This document shows, in pieces, positions 46,713 through 57,736 of a stretch of 64,000 bases of DNA. Position numbers and translations under genes: made by a program. Source of the DNA: Pseudomonas alcaligenes (lineage in GTDB: Bacteria; Pseudomonadota; Gammaproteobacteria; Pseudomonadales; Pseudomonadaceae); assembly GCF_041729615.1 (NCBI RefSeq), contig NZ_CP154874.1, positions 2,361,001-2,425,000 on the forward strand. The letters run 5' to 3'. The notes beneath the pieces are model-generated. The model was not told where the DNA came from. It was given only the letters and a program-made list of their open reading frames with translations, and did not search any database. Position 1 is the stretch's first letter; every line of letters begins with the position of its first letter.

Positions 46713-47192
46713 TCAGTCCTCTTGCTTGAGCGGTTCGAGGCCGCGTTCGCCGAGCATCACGCCGGCCTGGTTGATCTCGCCCTCTTCCAGGCTGACGACG
46801 TAGCGCCAGTTGGCTTCCGGCAGATCGCGGTAGGCCGCGACCACACCGACGTAGCGGCTGCCCGGTTGTACGGAGAGTTTCAGCTCGCGCGCCTCGCCGG
46901 GGCGCACTTCCATCTCCTCGAAGCTGACCAGGTCGGGCATCAGCGATTCCTTGGGCCGCTGGTACAGGGAGAAGAAGTCGGCGTTGTTGAACGACGAGGG
47001 GTTCTTCAGCTCCAGCAGGCGCACCACGATCGGCGACGGGCGGCCGCGCAGGTCCGGGTTGAGCTCTTCGCTGGCCTGCAGCTTGAGGTCGAGCTTGGTG
47101 GTGTCGGAGTAGGGCGACAGGCTGGCGCAGCCACCCAGGGCGGTGAACAGAGACAACAGGCTCAGGCTGATAAGACGGCGCATGGCATTCAT
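46713..47192 (-). CDS. tssJ: T6SS outer-membrane lipoprotein TssJ
   Basis: A 159-residue lipoprotein with a signal peptide and lipobox LGGC (C22). The transthyretin-like beta-sandwich of TssJ follows (PSPIVVRLLELKNPSSF region). Anchored in the outer membrane, it binds the periplasmic part of TssM. The ATG at codon 4 could be the real start. Confidence 0.93.
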   Translation of the reverse strand: MNAMRRLISLSLLSLFTALGGCASLSPYSDTTKLDLKLQASEELNPDLRGRPSPIVVRLLELKNPSSFNNADFFSLYQRPKESLMPDLVSFEEMEVRPGEARELKLSVQPGSRYVGVVAAYRDLPEANWRYVVSLEEGEINQAGVMLGERGLEPLKQED

Positions 47193-47203
47193 CCTTTGCT
47201 TCT

Positions 47204-48427
47204 TCAGGAAGGCTGGTAATCGGTATTGAGGGTGGCGATCAGGCGCACCTGCTCTTCGTAGGTCTTGGCGAAGTCACGGGCAAACAGGCGCTGGCTCCAG
47301 TCGTCATCCTTCTGCAGCGCGCGGAAGTGGCGCTGATAGGCGCGCCAGCGGCTGCCTGAGGTGGCCAGCAGCGGCTTGCGCTCCTGCTCGAAACGCAGGC
47401 ACAGCTGCTCCGGGGCGAACTGCTCGAACAGGCCTTGCACCGCCGTGCGGCTGGCGGCATACAGCGCCACCTGGTGCGCCTGCAGGTCGCGGTAGGCGCG
47501 ACCCACGGCCTGCTCGGCCGGCAGCGCGCCGGGCTTGTTGCCGCGCAGCAGCGCGGTCAGCGCTTCGCCGGCATCGCCGACCTGCTTGAGCGGGTTGTTG
47601 CCGGCGCTCTGCACGGTGGTCAGGGCCAGGCGCAGCTCGTTCTTCAGTTCGCTGCGGGTGCGCAGGCTCTGCTGCAGGCCGGCCACGCTCTGCTTGAGCA
47701 GGCGCGCAGCCTGCACGGCCAGGGCCTCGCGGGCCTCGGCGTCGAGGTCATCGAGTTTCACCCCGAGGGCGTCGCCGAAGCGCTGCCAGAAACCGTCGGC
47801 CAGCGGCTCGGCGACTGCAACCGGCATGGCGCGCGGCTGCGGGCGCGGTGTCACGACCGGCTCCGGCGCGGCCTCGGCCACCATCTCGGGCAGCAGCAGG
47901 CTTTCCATGTCGATGCGCGCGTACTGGGTGCGCGCCTGCTCCTCTTCCGGGGCCTGTACCAGACCGGCGAACTCGTCCAGCTGGCTGTAGCCACGCGGGC
48001 GCTGCTGCAGGGCGGCGATCGGGTCGAGGTCGAGGAAGGCGTCGTCGGGGATGATGCTGCCGGCGTGCTGCACCTGGCCGATGCTGTCCTCGAACTGCGC
48101 CGGGTCCTGCAGCACGCGGGCGCGGATCTCCAGTTCGCCGAGGCAGTAGACGTTGCCGTGCTCGATGCGCTGCGGCTCGCCCTTGGGCAGGCGGGCGCCG
48201 CTGTCCTTGAGGGTCACGCCGTTGCTGCTGGTGTCGGTCAGGTAGAAGTGCCCGTCGACGTAGCTGACCTGGGCGTGGCGCCCGGAGAGGATGCGCTTGC
48301 TGTCCGGGATGGCCCAGTCGCAGTCCTCGCCGCGACCGATCACGCCGCCGGCCTTCTTGAAGCTCTTGCTGGTCAGCAGGCCCGGGGCATATTGCTGGGC
48401 GCTGACGATGTCGAATACCAGTTCCAT
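47204..48427 (-). CDS. fha2: T6SS forkhead-associated (FHA) domain protein
   Basis: A 407-residue protein. The N-terminal FHA domain has G31-R32, the S48/H51 pair (SGRHAQ) and N69-G70 that bind phosphothreonine. A long acidic and Pro/Ala-rich linker follows, then a C-terminal helical TagH/ImpI-type domain (FWQRFGD onward). It is the expected target of the kinase/phosphatase pair encoded downstream and probably promotes assembly when phosphorylated. Position equals Fha2 of HSI-II. Confidence 0.92.
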   Translation of the reverse strand: MELVFDIVSAQQYAPGLLTSKSFKKAGGVIGRGEDCDWAIPDSKRILSGRHAQVSYVDGHFYLTDTSSNGVTLKDSGARLPKGEPQRIEHGNVYCLGELEIRARVLQDPAQFEDSIGQVQHAGSIIPDDAFLDLDPIAALQQRPRGYSQLDEFAGLVQAPEEEQARTQYARIDMESLLLPEMVAEAAPEPVVTPRPQPRAMPVAVAEPLADGFWQRFGDALGVKLDDLDAEAREALAVQAARLLKQSVAGLQQSLRTRSELKNELRLALTTVQSAGNNPLKQVGDAGEALTALLRGNKPGALPAEQAVGRAYRDLQAHQVALYAASRTAVQGLFEQFAPEQLCLRFEQERKPLLATSGSRWRAYQRHFRALQKDDDWSQRLFARDFAKTYEEQVRLIATLNTDYQPS

Positions 48428-48445
48428 GGTAGGGGCTCCTTGGGG

Positions 48446-48583
48446 TCAGTCGTCGCGCTGCTGCTGCGCGTGCGGGTCGCCCAGCGGGCGGTACTCGTCG
48501 TCGCTGGACTTGTAGTTGCCGTTGCAGCCGGCGAGGCCGAGCAGGGCGGCGAGCAGGGTGGCGGTCAGAAGGCGGTGGGACAT
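48446..48583 (-). CDS. small lipoprotein in the T6SS operon
   Basis: A 45-residue protein: MSHRLLTATLL signal, lipobox GLAGC with C20, then a short hydrophilic tail rich in Asp and Gln (SDDEYRPLGDPHAQ). It lies 18 bases upstream of fha2 on the same strand, where HSI-II of P. aeruginosa has the small gene orfX. Too short for confident homology; the lipoprotein features are clear. Confidence 0.65.
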   Translation of the reverse strand: MSHRLLTATLLAALLGLAGCNGNYKSSDDEYRPLGDPHAQQQRDD

Positions 48584-48621
48584 CGCGGGTTCTCCACGGG
48601 CGGTGATTGGGGAAATAAGGT

Positions 48622-48981
48622 TCAGGCGGTCGCCGGCGATAGCCGGGGGCCGTAGCGGTTGTCTCTGGGTTGCCCCGGCCAGAGCAGCAGCAACGGCCAG
48701 ATGACGCCTACCAGCACCACCAGGACCCCGCTGGTGCCCATGTCGTGCAGGCGGCGGATGCCCAGGCAGAGGCCTGAGGCGAAGATGTAGAACAGGGCGA
48801 TTGCGCCCAGAACGTTCATGACGTAGCGATCTGTCGGCTCCGGGAAATACGTGGCCAGCAGGCAGAGGGCGATTGAGCAATAGCTCCAGATCGTGAGCAG
48901 CAGATACTTCATGCGCCCGATGCGGCCGCTGGAAACCAGCGGCTCCAGGGTCAGCAGAAACAGAATGTCTTTGGCCTTCAT
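48622..48981 (-). CDS. DUF805 family membrane protein
   Basis: A 119-residue protein with about four transmembrane helices and the DUF805 features: GRIGRMKYL before the first helix, RRLHDMGTSG in the middle, and the C-terminal PGQPRDNRYGP. Function of the family is unknown. It lies 12 bases after sfa2 and 38 bases before the small lipoprotein gene, so it rides in the T6SS operon. I know of no required T6SS role for DUF805 proteins; it may be an accessory insertion. Confidence 0.85.
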   Translation of the reverse strand: MKAKDILFLLTLEPLVSSGRIGRMKYLLLTIWSYCSIALCLLATYFPEPTDRYVMNVLGAIALFYIFASGLCLGIRRLHDMGTSGVLVVLVGVIWPLLLLWPGQPRDNRYGPRLSPATA

Positions 48982-48993
48982 GGTCGTTCTTCC

Positions 48994-50521
<1,528 letters not shown>

Positions 50522-50535
<14 letters not shown>

Positions 50536-53098
50536 AGGCCAGTGCTCCTTCACCGTCCAGGGTGGCGTGTACGCGGGTAATCGGCTCGCCGCTGGCCATG
50601 GCATCCAGCAGGCGGTCGGCGATGCGCGGCAGCAGGCTCTGCTCCAGCAGCTGGTCGATCAGCCGCGCGCCGCTCTCGCCGCTGGCGCAGCGCTCGGCCA
50701 GGTGGTCGAGCAGCGCCGGGCTGTGGCTGAACTGCAGGCGGCGCTTGCCCAGGCGCTGGCCGAGGCGTTGCAGCTTGAGCTCGATCAGCTCGCGCAACAC
50801 GCTGCCGGCCACCGGGTAGTAGGGCACCACGCGCATGCGCGCCAGCAGGGCCGGCTTGAAGTGGCGGCTGAGGCTCGGGCGGATCGCCTCTTCCAGCTGC
50901 TCCACCGGCGGCCGCTGCTCGTTCGCGCAGAGTGCCTCGATGCGTTCGCTGGCCAGGTTGGAGGTGAGCAGGATCAGGCAGTTGCGGAAGTTGATCTCGC
51001 GGCCTTCGCCGTCGTTGGCCACGCCCTTGTCGAAGATCTGGTAGAAGACGTTCATCACGTCCGGGTCGGCCTTCTCCACCTCGTCGAGGAGGATCACCGA
51101 GTAGGGCTTCTGCCGCACCGCTTCGGTGAGCATGCCGCCCTCGCCGTAGCCGACGTAGCCGGGCGGCGCGCCGATCAGCCGCGAGACCGTGTGCTTCTCC
51201 TGGAACTCGGACATGTTGATGGTGGTGAGGAAGCGCTCGCCGCCGTACAGCAGGTCGGCCAGGGCCAGGGCGGTCTCGGTCTTGCCGACACCACTGGGGC
51301 CGACCAGGAGGAATACGCCGGCCGGCGCGTCGTCCTTGTTCAGGCCGGCGGCGGCGGCGCGCATGGCGCGGTCGAGCACCTGCACCGCCTGTTCCTGGCC
51401 GCGCACGCGGGCGCGCAGGTCGGCGGCGAAGCTGGCCACCTTGGCGTTGTGTTCGCGGGCCAGCTGGCTCAGCGGCACGCCGGTCCAGTGGCTGATCACC
51501 TCGGCCACCAGGCGCGGACAGACCTCGAAGCTGACCAGGCGCTCGCTGGCTTGCGCGGCGGCCAGCTCGGCCTGCAGCTCACGCAATTGGCTTTCCAGCG
51601 TGGCCAGCTCCTCGCTGCCGTCGGCGCGGGCCTGGGCGCAGTGCTGGCGCAGGTCGAGCAGGCGCTCGGCCAGCTGGCGCTGTTCGCTCCAGCGCGCCTC
51701 GATCTGCTGCAGCTCTTCCGCGGCCTCGACCAGGCGCTGTTCCAGCGCGGCCAGGGCGGCTTCGTCCACCGCCAGGCCGGCGTTCAGGTCGCGGCGCAGG
51801 GCCAGGGACTGGCGCTCGCCTTCGGCCAGTTCGCCGCGCAGACGCTCCAGCGCATGCGGCGCGGCGGCCAGGCTGATGCGCACGCGGGCGCAGGCGGTAT
51901 CCAGCACGTCGACCGCCTTGTCCGGCAGCTGGCGCCCGGCCAGGTAGCGCGCGGACAGCTCGGCGGCGGCCACCACCGCGTCGTCGCGCAGGTAGATGCT
52001 GTGGCTCTTTTCATAGATCGGCGCCAGGCCACGGAGGATGGTCACCGCTTCCTGCACGGTCGGCTCATGCAGCTGCACCGGCTGGAAGCGCCGGGCCAGG
52101 GCCGGGTCCTTCTCGAAGTACTTCTTGTATTCGCTCCAGGTGGTGGCGGCGATGGTGCGCAGCTCGCCTCTAGCCAGGGCCGGCTTGAGCAGGTTGGCGG
52201 CGTCCGAGCCACCGGCCTGGGCGCCGGCGCCGATCAGGGTATGCGCCTCGTCGATAAACAGGATGGTCGGCTTGGCCGCACCCTTCACTTCGTCGATCAC
52301 CCCCTGCAGGCGCCGCTCGAACTCGCCCTTGACGCTGGCGCCGGCCTGCAGCAGGCCCATGTCCAGGCCGAGCAGCTCGACGCCGCGCAGCACGTCCGGC
52401 ACTTCGCCGGCGGCGATGCGCAGGGCCAGGCCCTCGACCAGCGCGCTCTTGCCCACGCCGGCCTCGCCGACCACGATCGGGTTGTTCTTCCGCCGGCGGG
52501 CGAGGATATCGATCATCTGGCGGATCGCGTCGTCGCGGCACAGCACCGGGTCGAGCTTGCCGTCGCGGGCGCGCTGGGTGAAGTTGTGGGTAAAGCGCTG
52601 CAGGTTGGATTCGCCCGGTGCGGCCGGCTTGCCTGGCGGGTTCGGCTGCTGCTGGCTCAAGGCGAAGTCGCGCAGGCGCTCGGCGTCGATCTTTGCCAGC
52701 AGCTGCTGGTAGCGGCTGCCGGCATAGCGCAGGGGGTTGCGCAGCAGGGCCAGGAGCAGCGCGGCCTGTTCGATCTGGCTCTGGCCCAGCTCCAGGTTGG
52801 CCACCAGCAGGGCGTCCTGCAGCCACTGCACCAGCTCGGCGGAGAACACCGGGTTGCGCGACTCGCTGGCCTCGCCGCGCGGCTGCAGGGTGGCGGCCAG
52901 CTCGCCGGCGTCCACCTCGGCATCCTGCAGGGCACGGGCCAGCAGGCCGTCGCGGCGTTCCAGCAGGCCGAGCAGCAGGTCTTCGACCAGGATCTTGCTG
53001 CCACCGCGCTGCAGGCAGCGTTCGGCGGCGGCTTCCAGTTCGCGGCGGGTCTCGGCGTCCAGTGCCTGGACCAGCTGTTGAAGGTCGACGTTGATCAT
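50522..53098 (-). CDS. clpV: T6SS sheath-disassembly ATPase ClpV (TssH)
   Basis: An 858-residue Hsp100/Clp ATPase. The N-terminal domain binds TssC. The two AAA+ modules have Walker A GEAGVGKS at 211-218 and GPSGVGKT at about residue 600, separated by a coiled-coil middle domain with many Arg/Glu/Gln. It unfolds contracted TssBC sheaths for reuse. It lies 12 bases after tssG. Confidence 0.96.
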
Positions 53099-53110
53099 TT
53101 CATCAGTCCT

Positions 53111-54118
53111 TTAATGAGTCTTGCTGCCGATGGTGACGACACCATCGGCCTGTTCGTGGCCGAGCCAGGAGGTCCAGCCGAGGTGGCAGACGTTGTCCTG
53201 GCCGATGCGCAGCTCGCGGATTTCCTCGTGGCGCAGGGCCAGGCGGATGTCGTAGTCGAGCGGGTCGCGCAGGGTGAAGCGCACCAGCGCGCAGAGCGGC
53301 TGGTAGCCGTTGCCGATCGGCAGGAATTCGTGGAAGCGCGCCCAGCTCAGCTGACGGATATGGATGCGGAACTTGCCGCCGCGGTCGCGCACCGAGTCGC
53401 CCAGCACCAGGCTTTCGCCCAGCTGGCTGTTGGCCAGGCCGAGGCGGTTGCGCTGCTCGGCGATGATCTCGACGCGGCGCTCGACGCATTGCTCGATGCG
53501 CAGGTCGGCGTGCTTGAAGTAGTAGCGCAGCACCGACTCGACCAGCGCCGCCGAGTGGGCGCGCAGGCTGAGCAAGCCGAGGTAGGGCAGCAGGCGCCGC
53601 CAGTTGAGGTCCTCGGCGGCGCGCAGGCGCTCGCCGCCGAGGCCGATCAGAGCGAACAGGCGCGCGGAGAACAGGTCACGGGCGCCGCTTTCGTAGTGCG
53701 CGTAGTAGCGGTACTTGCGCCAGATCGGCAGGAGCAGGCGCTGCAGGCGGTCGTTGAACAGGTCGAGGAAGTCTCGAGTGGTGTTGCCGTCCGGGCCGTC
53801 GCCCAGAGCCTGCTCGCTGTAGAAGGCCGGCAGTGGCGAGCCGGCGCCGAACAGGCCGACCAGGTTGATGCGCAGGCGCGCGCGCAGCTCGCCGTGCTCC
53901 TCGAAGAACTCCAGGCGATCGGTGTCGCTGCCAGGGAAGCCCAGGCTGGGGTTGGCCTGGAATTCCAGGCGCTCGTACAGCGCCTCCTCATCCAGCTCGG
54001 GATGGGCGGCGCGCAGGCGGTCCAGCACCCGCAGCACGCCCTGGAACAGGCTGTACTCGCGGATGCCGGAGCTGAGTTTGCTCAGAGCAGGGGCTGCTGC
54101 CCCATGCGCGGCGTCCAT
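53111..54118 (-). CDS. tssG: T6SS baseplate protein TssG
   Basis: A 335-residue TssG (ImpH/VasB) with the family's FEANPSLGFPGSD-like segment (QANPSLGFPGSD) and the LDLFNDRLQRL motif. Two TssF and one TssG form the core of each baseplate wedge. It overlaps tssF by 37 bases on the same strand. Confidence 0.94.
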   Translation of the reverse strand: MDAAHGAAAPALSKLSSGIREYSLFQGVLRVLDRLRAAHPELDEEALYERLEFQANPSLGFPGSDTDRLEFFEEHGELRARLRINLVGLFGAGSPLPAFYSEQALGDGPDGNTTRDFLDLFNDRLQRLLLPIWRKYRYYAHYESGARDLFSARLFALIGLGGERLRAAEDLNWRRLLPYLGLLSLRAHSAALVESVLRYYFKHADLRIEQCVERRVEIIAEQRNRLGLANSQLGESLVLGDSVRDRGGKFRIHIRQLSWARFHEFLPIGNGYQPLCALVRFTLRDPLDYDIRLALRHEEIRELRIGQDNVCHLGWTSWLGHEQADGVVTIGSKTH

Positions 54119-55872
54119 TGGTACACCTCTCCCTGTGTGCTCTGTACGCGCAGCTCGTGGTAGCTGTTGAGGCTGGCGTAGAGGGCGAAGAATTCATTGA
54201 GTACCGAGGCGAACAGGAACAGGTCCCCTTCGCCCAGGTAGCCGTCCTGGTCCATGGTCAGTTCGGTGCGCACGCCGCGAATCGGCAGGCCGCGATGCAG
54301 GCGGTCGACGTGCTGGTGGGCGATCCTCTTCAGGCCGCCGAGCATGCGCTGGCTGACCTTGAGCGCGTGCTGGTCGTAGTGGCGCGGCAGGTCGTAGGTC
54401 TCCAGGATGACCTTGAGCGCCTCGACGTCGGCCAGCGACAGGTAGTTCAGCGACATGTTGGAGATCAGCTTCCACAGGTAGTCGCGGTGCAGCGGCGGCG
54501 CATAGCTCGGCGTCACCGTGCCGATATTGCGGAAGCTGAGGAACTCCGGGGTGTCCTCGCTGGGCAGGCAGATGTCGCCCGGCTTGAGCTGGCGCGCCAG
54601 GCTCTGGTTGGTGCAGGTCAGCTCGATCGACAGGGTCTCCTGCGCATCGCCGTTGCGCGCGCCGAAGCTCAGCCAGGTTTCCAGGCCGTCGCCGAGCAGC
54701 GACGGCTGCTGGCGCACGCTGTAGTGCGGGCGCGCGCGCGGCTGGTCGAAGCTGATGTCGTGCTCGAACGACTCGAACGGCACGTATTCCTCGTAGCCCA
54801 TGCCGCCCGGTTTCCAGCCGGTCACCCGGTCCACCGAGAACACCCCGCAGTGCCGCGGGTCGAGCTCGGCCGGCAGCAGCAGGTACTGGTCCTGCTTGCC
54901 GTCCAGGCGGATCGGGATGGCGTCGTGGGCGAACAGGTTGACCACCGGCGTGCAGTACAGGCGCACGTTGTCCAGGGTCGGGCGGATGCGCTGCAGGCCG
55001 GTCTTGCGGATATCGAAGCGCAGTTCCAGGCCGCGGGCACGCTCCAGCACTTCGGCCGGCTGGCGCTGCAGTGCATCCAGCCCCTTGAGCTCGACGAACA
55101 GGAACTTGTCCTGGAAGGCGAAGTATTCCTGCAGGTGGCGATAGCCGCGGAAGGTGTTGTGCGGGTAGGGAATCAGCGCGTGGTCTTCGCTGAAACCGAC
55201 CGCCTCGACCTGGCTCGCCGGCAGGCCGATGGCCGGCAGCGGCAGGCCCTGCTCGCCGGTCAACGGCTGACCTTCGCCATCCAGCAGGACCAGCTGCAGA
55301 CCGCCGAGGTGGCGCAACAGGCCGAGGTAGAGCAACTGGGCGATATAGCGCTCGCCGGCCAGGTGCAGGCGCAGGGCGCTCAGGCCGATCTCGCCGAGAT
55401 GGCCGTCGGCGCTCATGCCCAGACGCAGACTGAGCAACGCGCCATCGCCCTTCACCGAATAGTCCAGGCCGTTCAGCGCCAGCGGCAGCACTTCCGAGGC
55501 ATAGGCGGTGCGGAAGCGGCAGGTCACGCCCTCGATGGCCCTGGCCTCCACCGGCGTGTGGCGCGGCACCGCAAGGGCTGGACCGGGGCGCTTGAGCGGG
55601 TCGAACTGCAACATGCTGAAGGCCGGCAGCGGGCGCATGTAGTTGGGCCACAGCAGGTGCATCAGCGAATGGGTCAGCTCCGGCAGCTCGTCGTCGAGCT
55701 TCTGCCGCAGGCGCCCGGTAAGGAAGGCGAAGCCTTCCAGCAGACGCTCGACATCCGGATCGCGCCCGGCCTGGCCGAGGAACGGCGCCAGCGCCGGGCT
55801 GCGCTCGGAGAAGCGCTTACCCAGTTGGCGCAGGGCGGAGAGTTCGCTCTGGTAGTGGTGGTTGAAGGACAT
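54082..55872 (-). CDS. tssF: T6SS baseplate protein TssF
   Basis: A 596-residue TssF (ImpG/VasA) with the conserved N terminus (YQSELSALRQLGKRFSE, then DPDVERLLEGFAFLTGRLRQKL) and a C-terminal LNEFFALYASLNSYHEL segment. Its start codon overlaps the stop of the lipoprotein cargo gene by one base (TAATG), so its translation is coupled to that of the inserted module rather than directly to tssE. Confidence 0.95.
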   Translation of the reverse strand: MSFNHHYQSELSALRQLGKRFSERSPALAPFLGQAGRDPDVERLLEGFAFLTGRLRQKLDDELPELTHSLMHLLWPNYMRPLPAFSMLQFDPLKRPGPALAVPRHTPVEARAIEGVTCRFRTAYASEVLPLALNGLDYSVKGDGALLSLRLGMSADGHLGEIGLSALRLHLAGERYIAQLLYLGLLRHLGGLQLVLLDGEGQPLTGEQGLPLPAIGLPASQVEAVGFSEDHALIPYPHNTFRGYRHLQEYFAFQDKFLFVELKGLDALQRQPAEVLERARGLELRFDIRKTGLQRIRPTLDNVRLYCTPVVNLFAHDAIPIRLDGKQDQYLLLPAELDPRHCGVFSVDRVTGWKPGGMGYEEYVPFESFEHDISFDQPRARPHYSVRQQPSLLGDGLETWLSFGARNGDAQETLSIELTCTNQSLARQLKPGDICLPSEDTPEFLSFRNIGTVTPSYAPPLHRDYLWKLISNMSLNYLSLADVEALKVILETYDLPRHYDQHALKVSQRMLGGLKRIAHQHVDRLHRGLPIRGVRTELTMDQDGYLGEGDLFLFASVLNEFFALYASLNSYHELRVQSTQGEVYQWTPRMGQQPLL

Positions 55873-56366
55873 TAGTGGGCCTGCTCCTTGGCCGATTCGA
55901 GACAGCTCCAGAGATCAGTCCCTTGTTCGTCAGAGACGGCGATATGGACTGGTTGCAGCGTCAGTCGAGGCAATTGCACCGGTACCGATGAGCACCAGTA
56001 CCTACTCATCCAAGTGCAGTGACGGGTGTGGTAGCCGGCGGCGCTGACCGACAGCGTGGTTCCACAGCGCGGCGCATCGGCCAGCAGGGCGAACAGGCGA
56101 TAGTCACGGTGTTCGGCGAAGGCGAAACGGCCCTCGGTGTCGCTGATGGTTTCGTAGCGCCAGGATTCGTCGCTGCCGATATCCAGCTCAATCCTGGCGT
56201 CCGCCACTGCCTGCCCTGTTTCGGCGGACAGCACTCGGCCCTCGATGGCCGGGTTGCGGGTCACCGAGTGGGGGTAGGGGACGCAGGAACTTTGCATGGC
56301 GACCGTGATCGCTAGCAGAGCGGTGCGGCTATTGGCTGACCTTGTGTGGGGTACGAACAGGAGCAC
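55872..56366 (-). CDS. small exported protein with a carboxypeptidase-regulatory-like domain (T6SS cargo module)
   Basis: About 164 residues if it starts at the GTG that overlaps the upstream stop (TAGTG at 56368-56364); a longer frame exists upstream but overlaps the previous gene. The N terminus looks like an export signal ending AMQSSC, possibly a weak lipobox. The mature part holds a transthyretin/carboxypeptidase-D-like beta-sandwich (IEGRVLSAETGQAVADARIEL, then DTEGRFAFAEH). It sits between a DUF6402 effector candidate and tssF. It may be an immunity protein; the family itself is only a beta-sandwich scaffold. Confidence 0.6.
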   Translation of the reverse strand: MLLFVPHTRSANSRTALLAITVAMQSSCVPYPHSVTRNPAIEGRVLSAETGQAVADARIELDIGSDESWRYETISDTEGRFAFAEHRDYRLFALLADAPRCGTTLSVSAAGYHTRHCTWMSRYWCSSVPVQLPRLTLQPVHIAVSDEQGTDLWSCLESAKEQAH

Positions 56367-56749
56367 TAGTTGCACTCCGGCAAGGTCCAGCTGGCATAGC
56401 CGCTGTCGGTTGGGTAGATGGCGTGGCCATTGACCCAGATGGCCTTTTCTAACTCGGCGAATTCGCGCTGCCAAAGCAGCCACTCGGAGCTTTTTAGTAA
56501 GACACCATTTTTGTCATAGACCCGAAAAAAGGAGTCGCTGCTAAATAGTTTTATGGTTTTTCCCAAAGCACCAAGCGACGAGAACCTTGGAATATATGCA
56601 TTGATATAGCAGGTGCGTGCTTCATTCCAATAGGTCATGTATGGCTCGGTAGTGGAGCTAAGACGTAGTTTTGTGAAGAGCCACGAGCCGCTCACGGAAA
56701 AGCAAGTAATAAATATAGTCAATGCAATGAGTAGATACTTCTTATTCAT
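56366..56749 (-). CDS. small membrane-anchored protein, candidate immunity protein
   Basis: 127 residues with an N-terminal transmembrane or signal segment (YLLIALTIFITCFSVSGSWLF) and a soluble remainder of about 100 residues, probably periplasmic, with two cysteines (RTCYI and the final PECN). AT-rich compared with the flanking tss genes. It starts two bases after the DUF6402 gene and its stop overlaps the next start. Position directly after a putative effector makes immunity the simplest reading; no family recognised. Confidence 0.6.
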   Translation of the reverse strand: MNKKYLLIALTIFITCFSVSGSWLFTKLRLSSTTEPYMTYWNEARTCYINAYIPRFSSLGALGKTIKLFSSDSFFRVYDKNGVLLKSSEWLLWQREFAELEKAIWVNGHAIYPTDSGYASWTLPECN

Positions 56750-56751
56750 CG

Positions 56752-57726
56752 TTAGTACCCCTGCTTCCGATTTGTGAATTCCTTAAAGTCTGGCTTACTG
56801 AGGTGTACTGAAATCGATACGGGGTAGAGCTTTACCGTAGAGAAGACGAGAAAGTCACCGCCCTTATTTTTCAGCTGACGATATTTATTGAAAGCACCAT
56901 TGGTGACCTTGAAATAGCGACTTCCGCTTCTATCGATGTGCTCTGGAGAGGAAATGGCTTCGATAGGGCCTGGGCGAATTACGCCAGGCCGATTCCAGTA
57001 GCCAAGAAGCTGGTCGCCGTCGATGTTGAGGAAGTCATAGGTGTCTCGTACATAGAGACCAATTTCTTCTATTTCTATTGCAGGGAAACCATGATCACTG
57101 GCGTAGGTTCTGAATTTTGTGGCGGCAACCTTGATGACGAAACTGCCAAGGGCGCCGTATACATCATCAAGATCGTCTGTTGCCTTTTCCCAGAGGGTGG
57201 CGCCAATTCGAATTAGATTGAATTGAGAAGTTTCTTCGAGCTGAATAGCTGACAAGCCACTGAAGTCTTCAGAGGCGTTGTGCAGCGTGCAGGAATTTTC
57301 ATCCAGGTGTCCTATGCGTTTCAGACGGTTCATGAAAACTACAAGACCGTTGGAAAGCTGTGTCAGCGGTGACTTGGTTCTCCCTATCAATCCATTGAAT
57401 TCACGAACCTCTTGGAGATCGGACACTAGACTCTCCACGCGGTCTTGTATGCGCCTAGAGGAACTGAACAGCCATTCGAAGGGCAAGTCGGTTAGTAGTT
57501 GCTGCCCACTAAGAGTGCTAGGTGATACATTGCCTACCTTAACTGCGGCGGGCATCTCATAGGCTGGGTTGTTGAACCACTTGCGCATTAAGCGGGCGCC
57601 TTGGGACCAGCCGAGCCCATCCATCACCGTGGGAATGTCGGTAATCTTGAACGTCTCGACAGGTGCCTTTTTGCCCTCGGTCTGCTTGGACGGGGTCAAT
57701 TGGGAAACGATGGGAGCCAGCAGCAT
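56752..57726 (-). CDS. DUF6402-type protein, candidate PAAR-dependent T6SS effector
   Basis: 324 residues, ten bases after the PAAR gene. The N-terminal part (VMDGLGWSQGARLMRKWFNNPAYEMP) and C-terminal part (KVTNGAFNKYRQL, KGGDFLVFSTVKLYPV) match what I recall of DUF6402, a family found beside PAAR/VgrG genes. There is no signal peptide and no transmembrane segment. The GC content is lower than that of the structural genes. I see no catalytic motif of a known toxin class, so the activity is unknown. Effector status is inferred from position and composition. Confidence 0.65.
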   Translation of the reverse strand: MLLAPIVSQLTPSKQTEGKKAPVETFKITDIPTVMDGLGWSQGARLMRKWFNNPAYEMPAAVKVGNVSPSTLSGQQLLTDLPFEWLFSSSRRIQDRVESLVSDLQEVREFNGLIGRTKSPLTQLSNGLVVFMNRLKRIGHLDENSCTLHNASEDFSGLSAIQLEETSQFNLIRIGATLWEKATDDLDDVYGALGSFVIKVAATKFRTYASDHGFPAIEIEEIGLYVRDTYDFLNIDGDQLLGYWNRPGVIRPGPIEAISSPEHIDRSGSRYFKVTNGAFNKYRQLKNKGGDFLVFSTVKLYPVSISVHLSKPDFKEFTNRKQGY

Positions 57727-57736
57727 TTCGTTCTCC

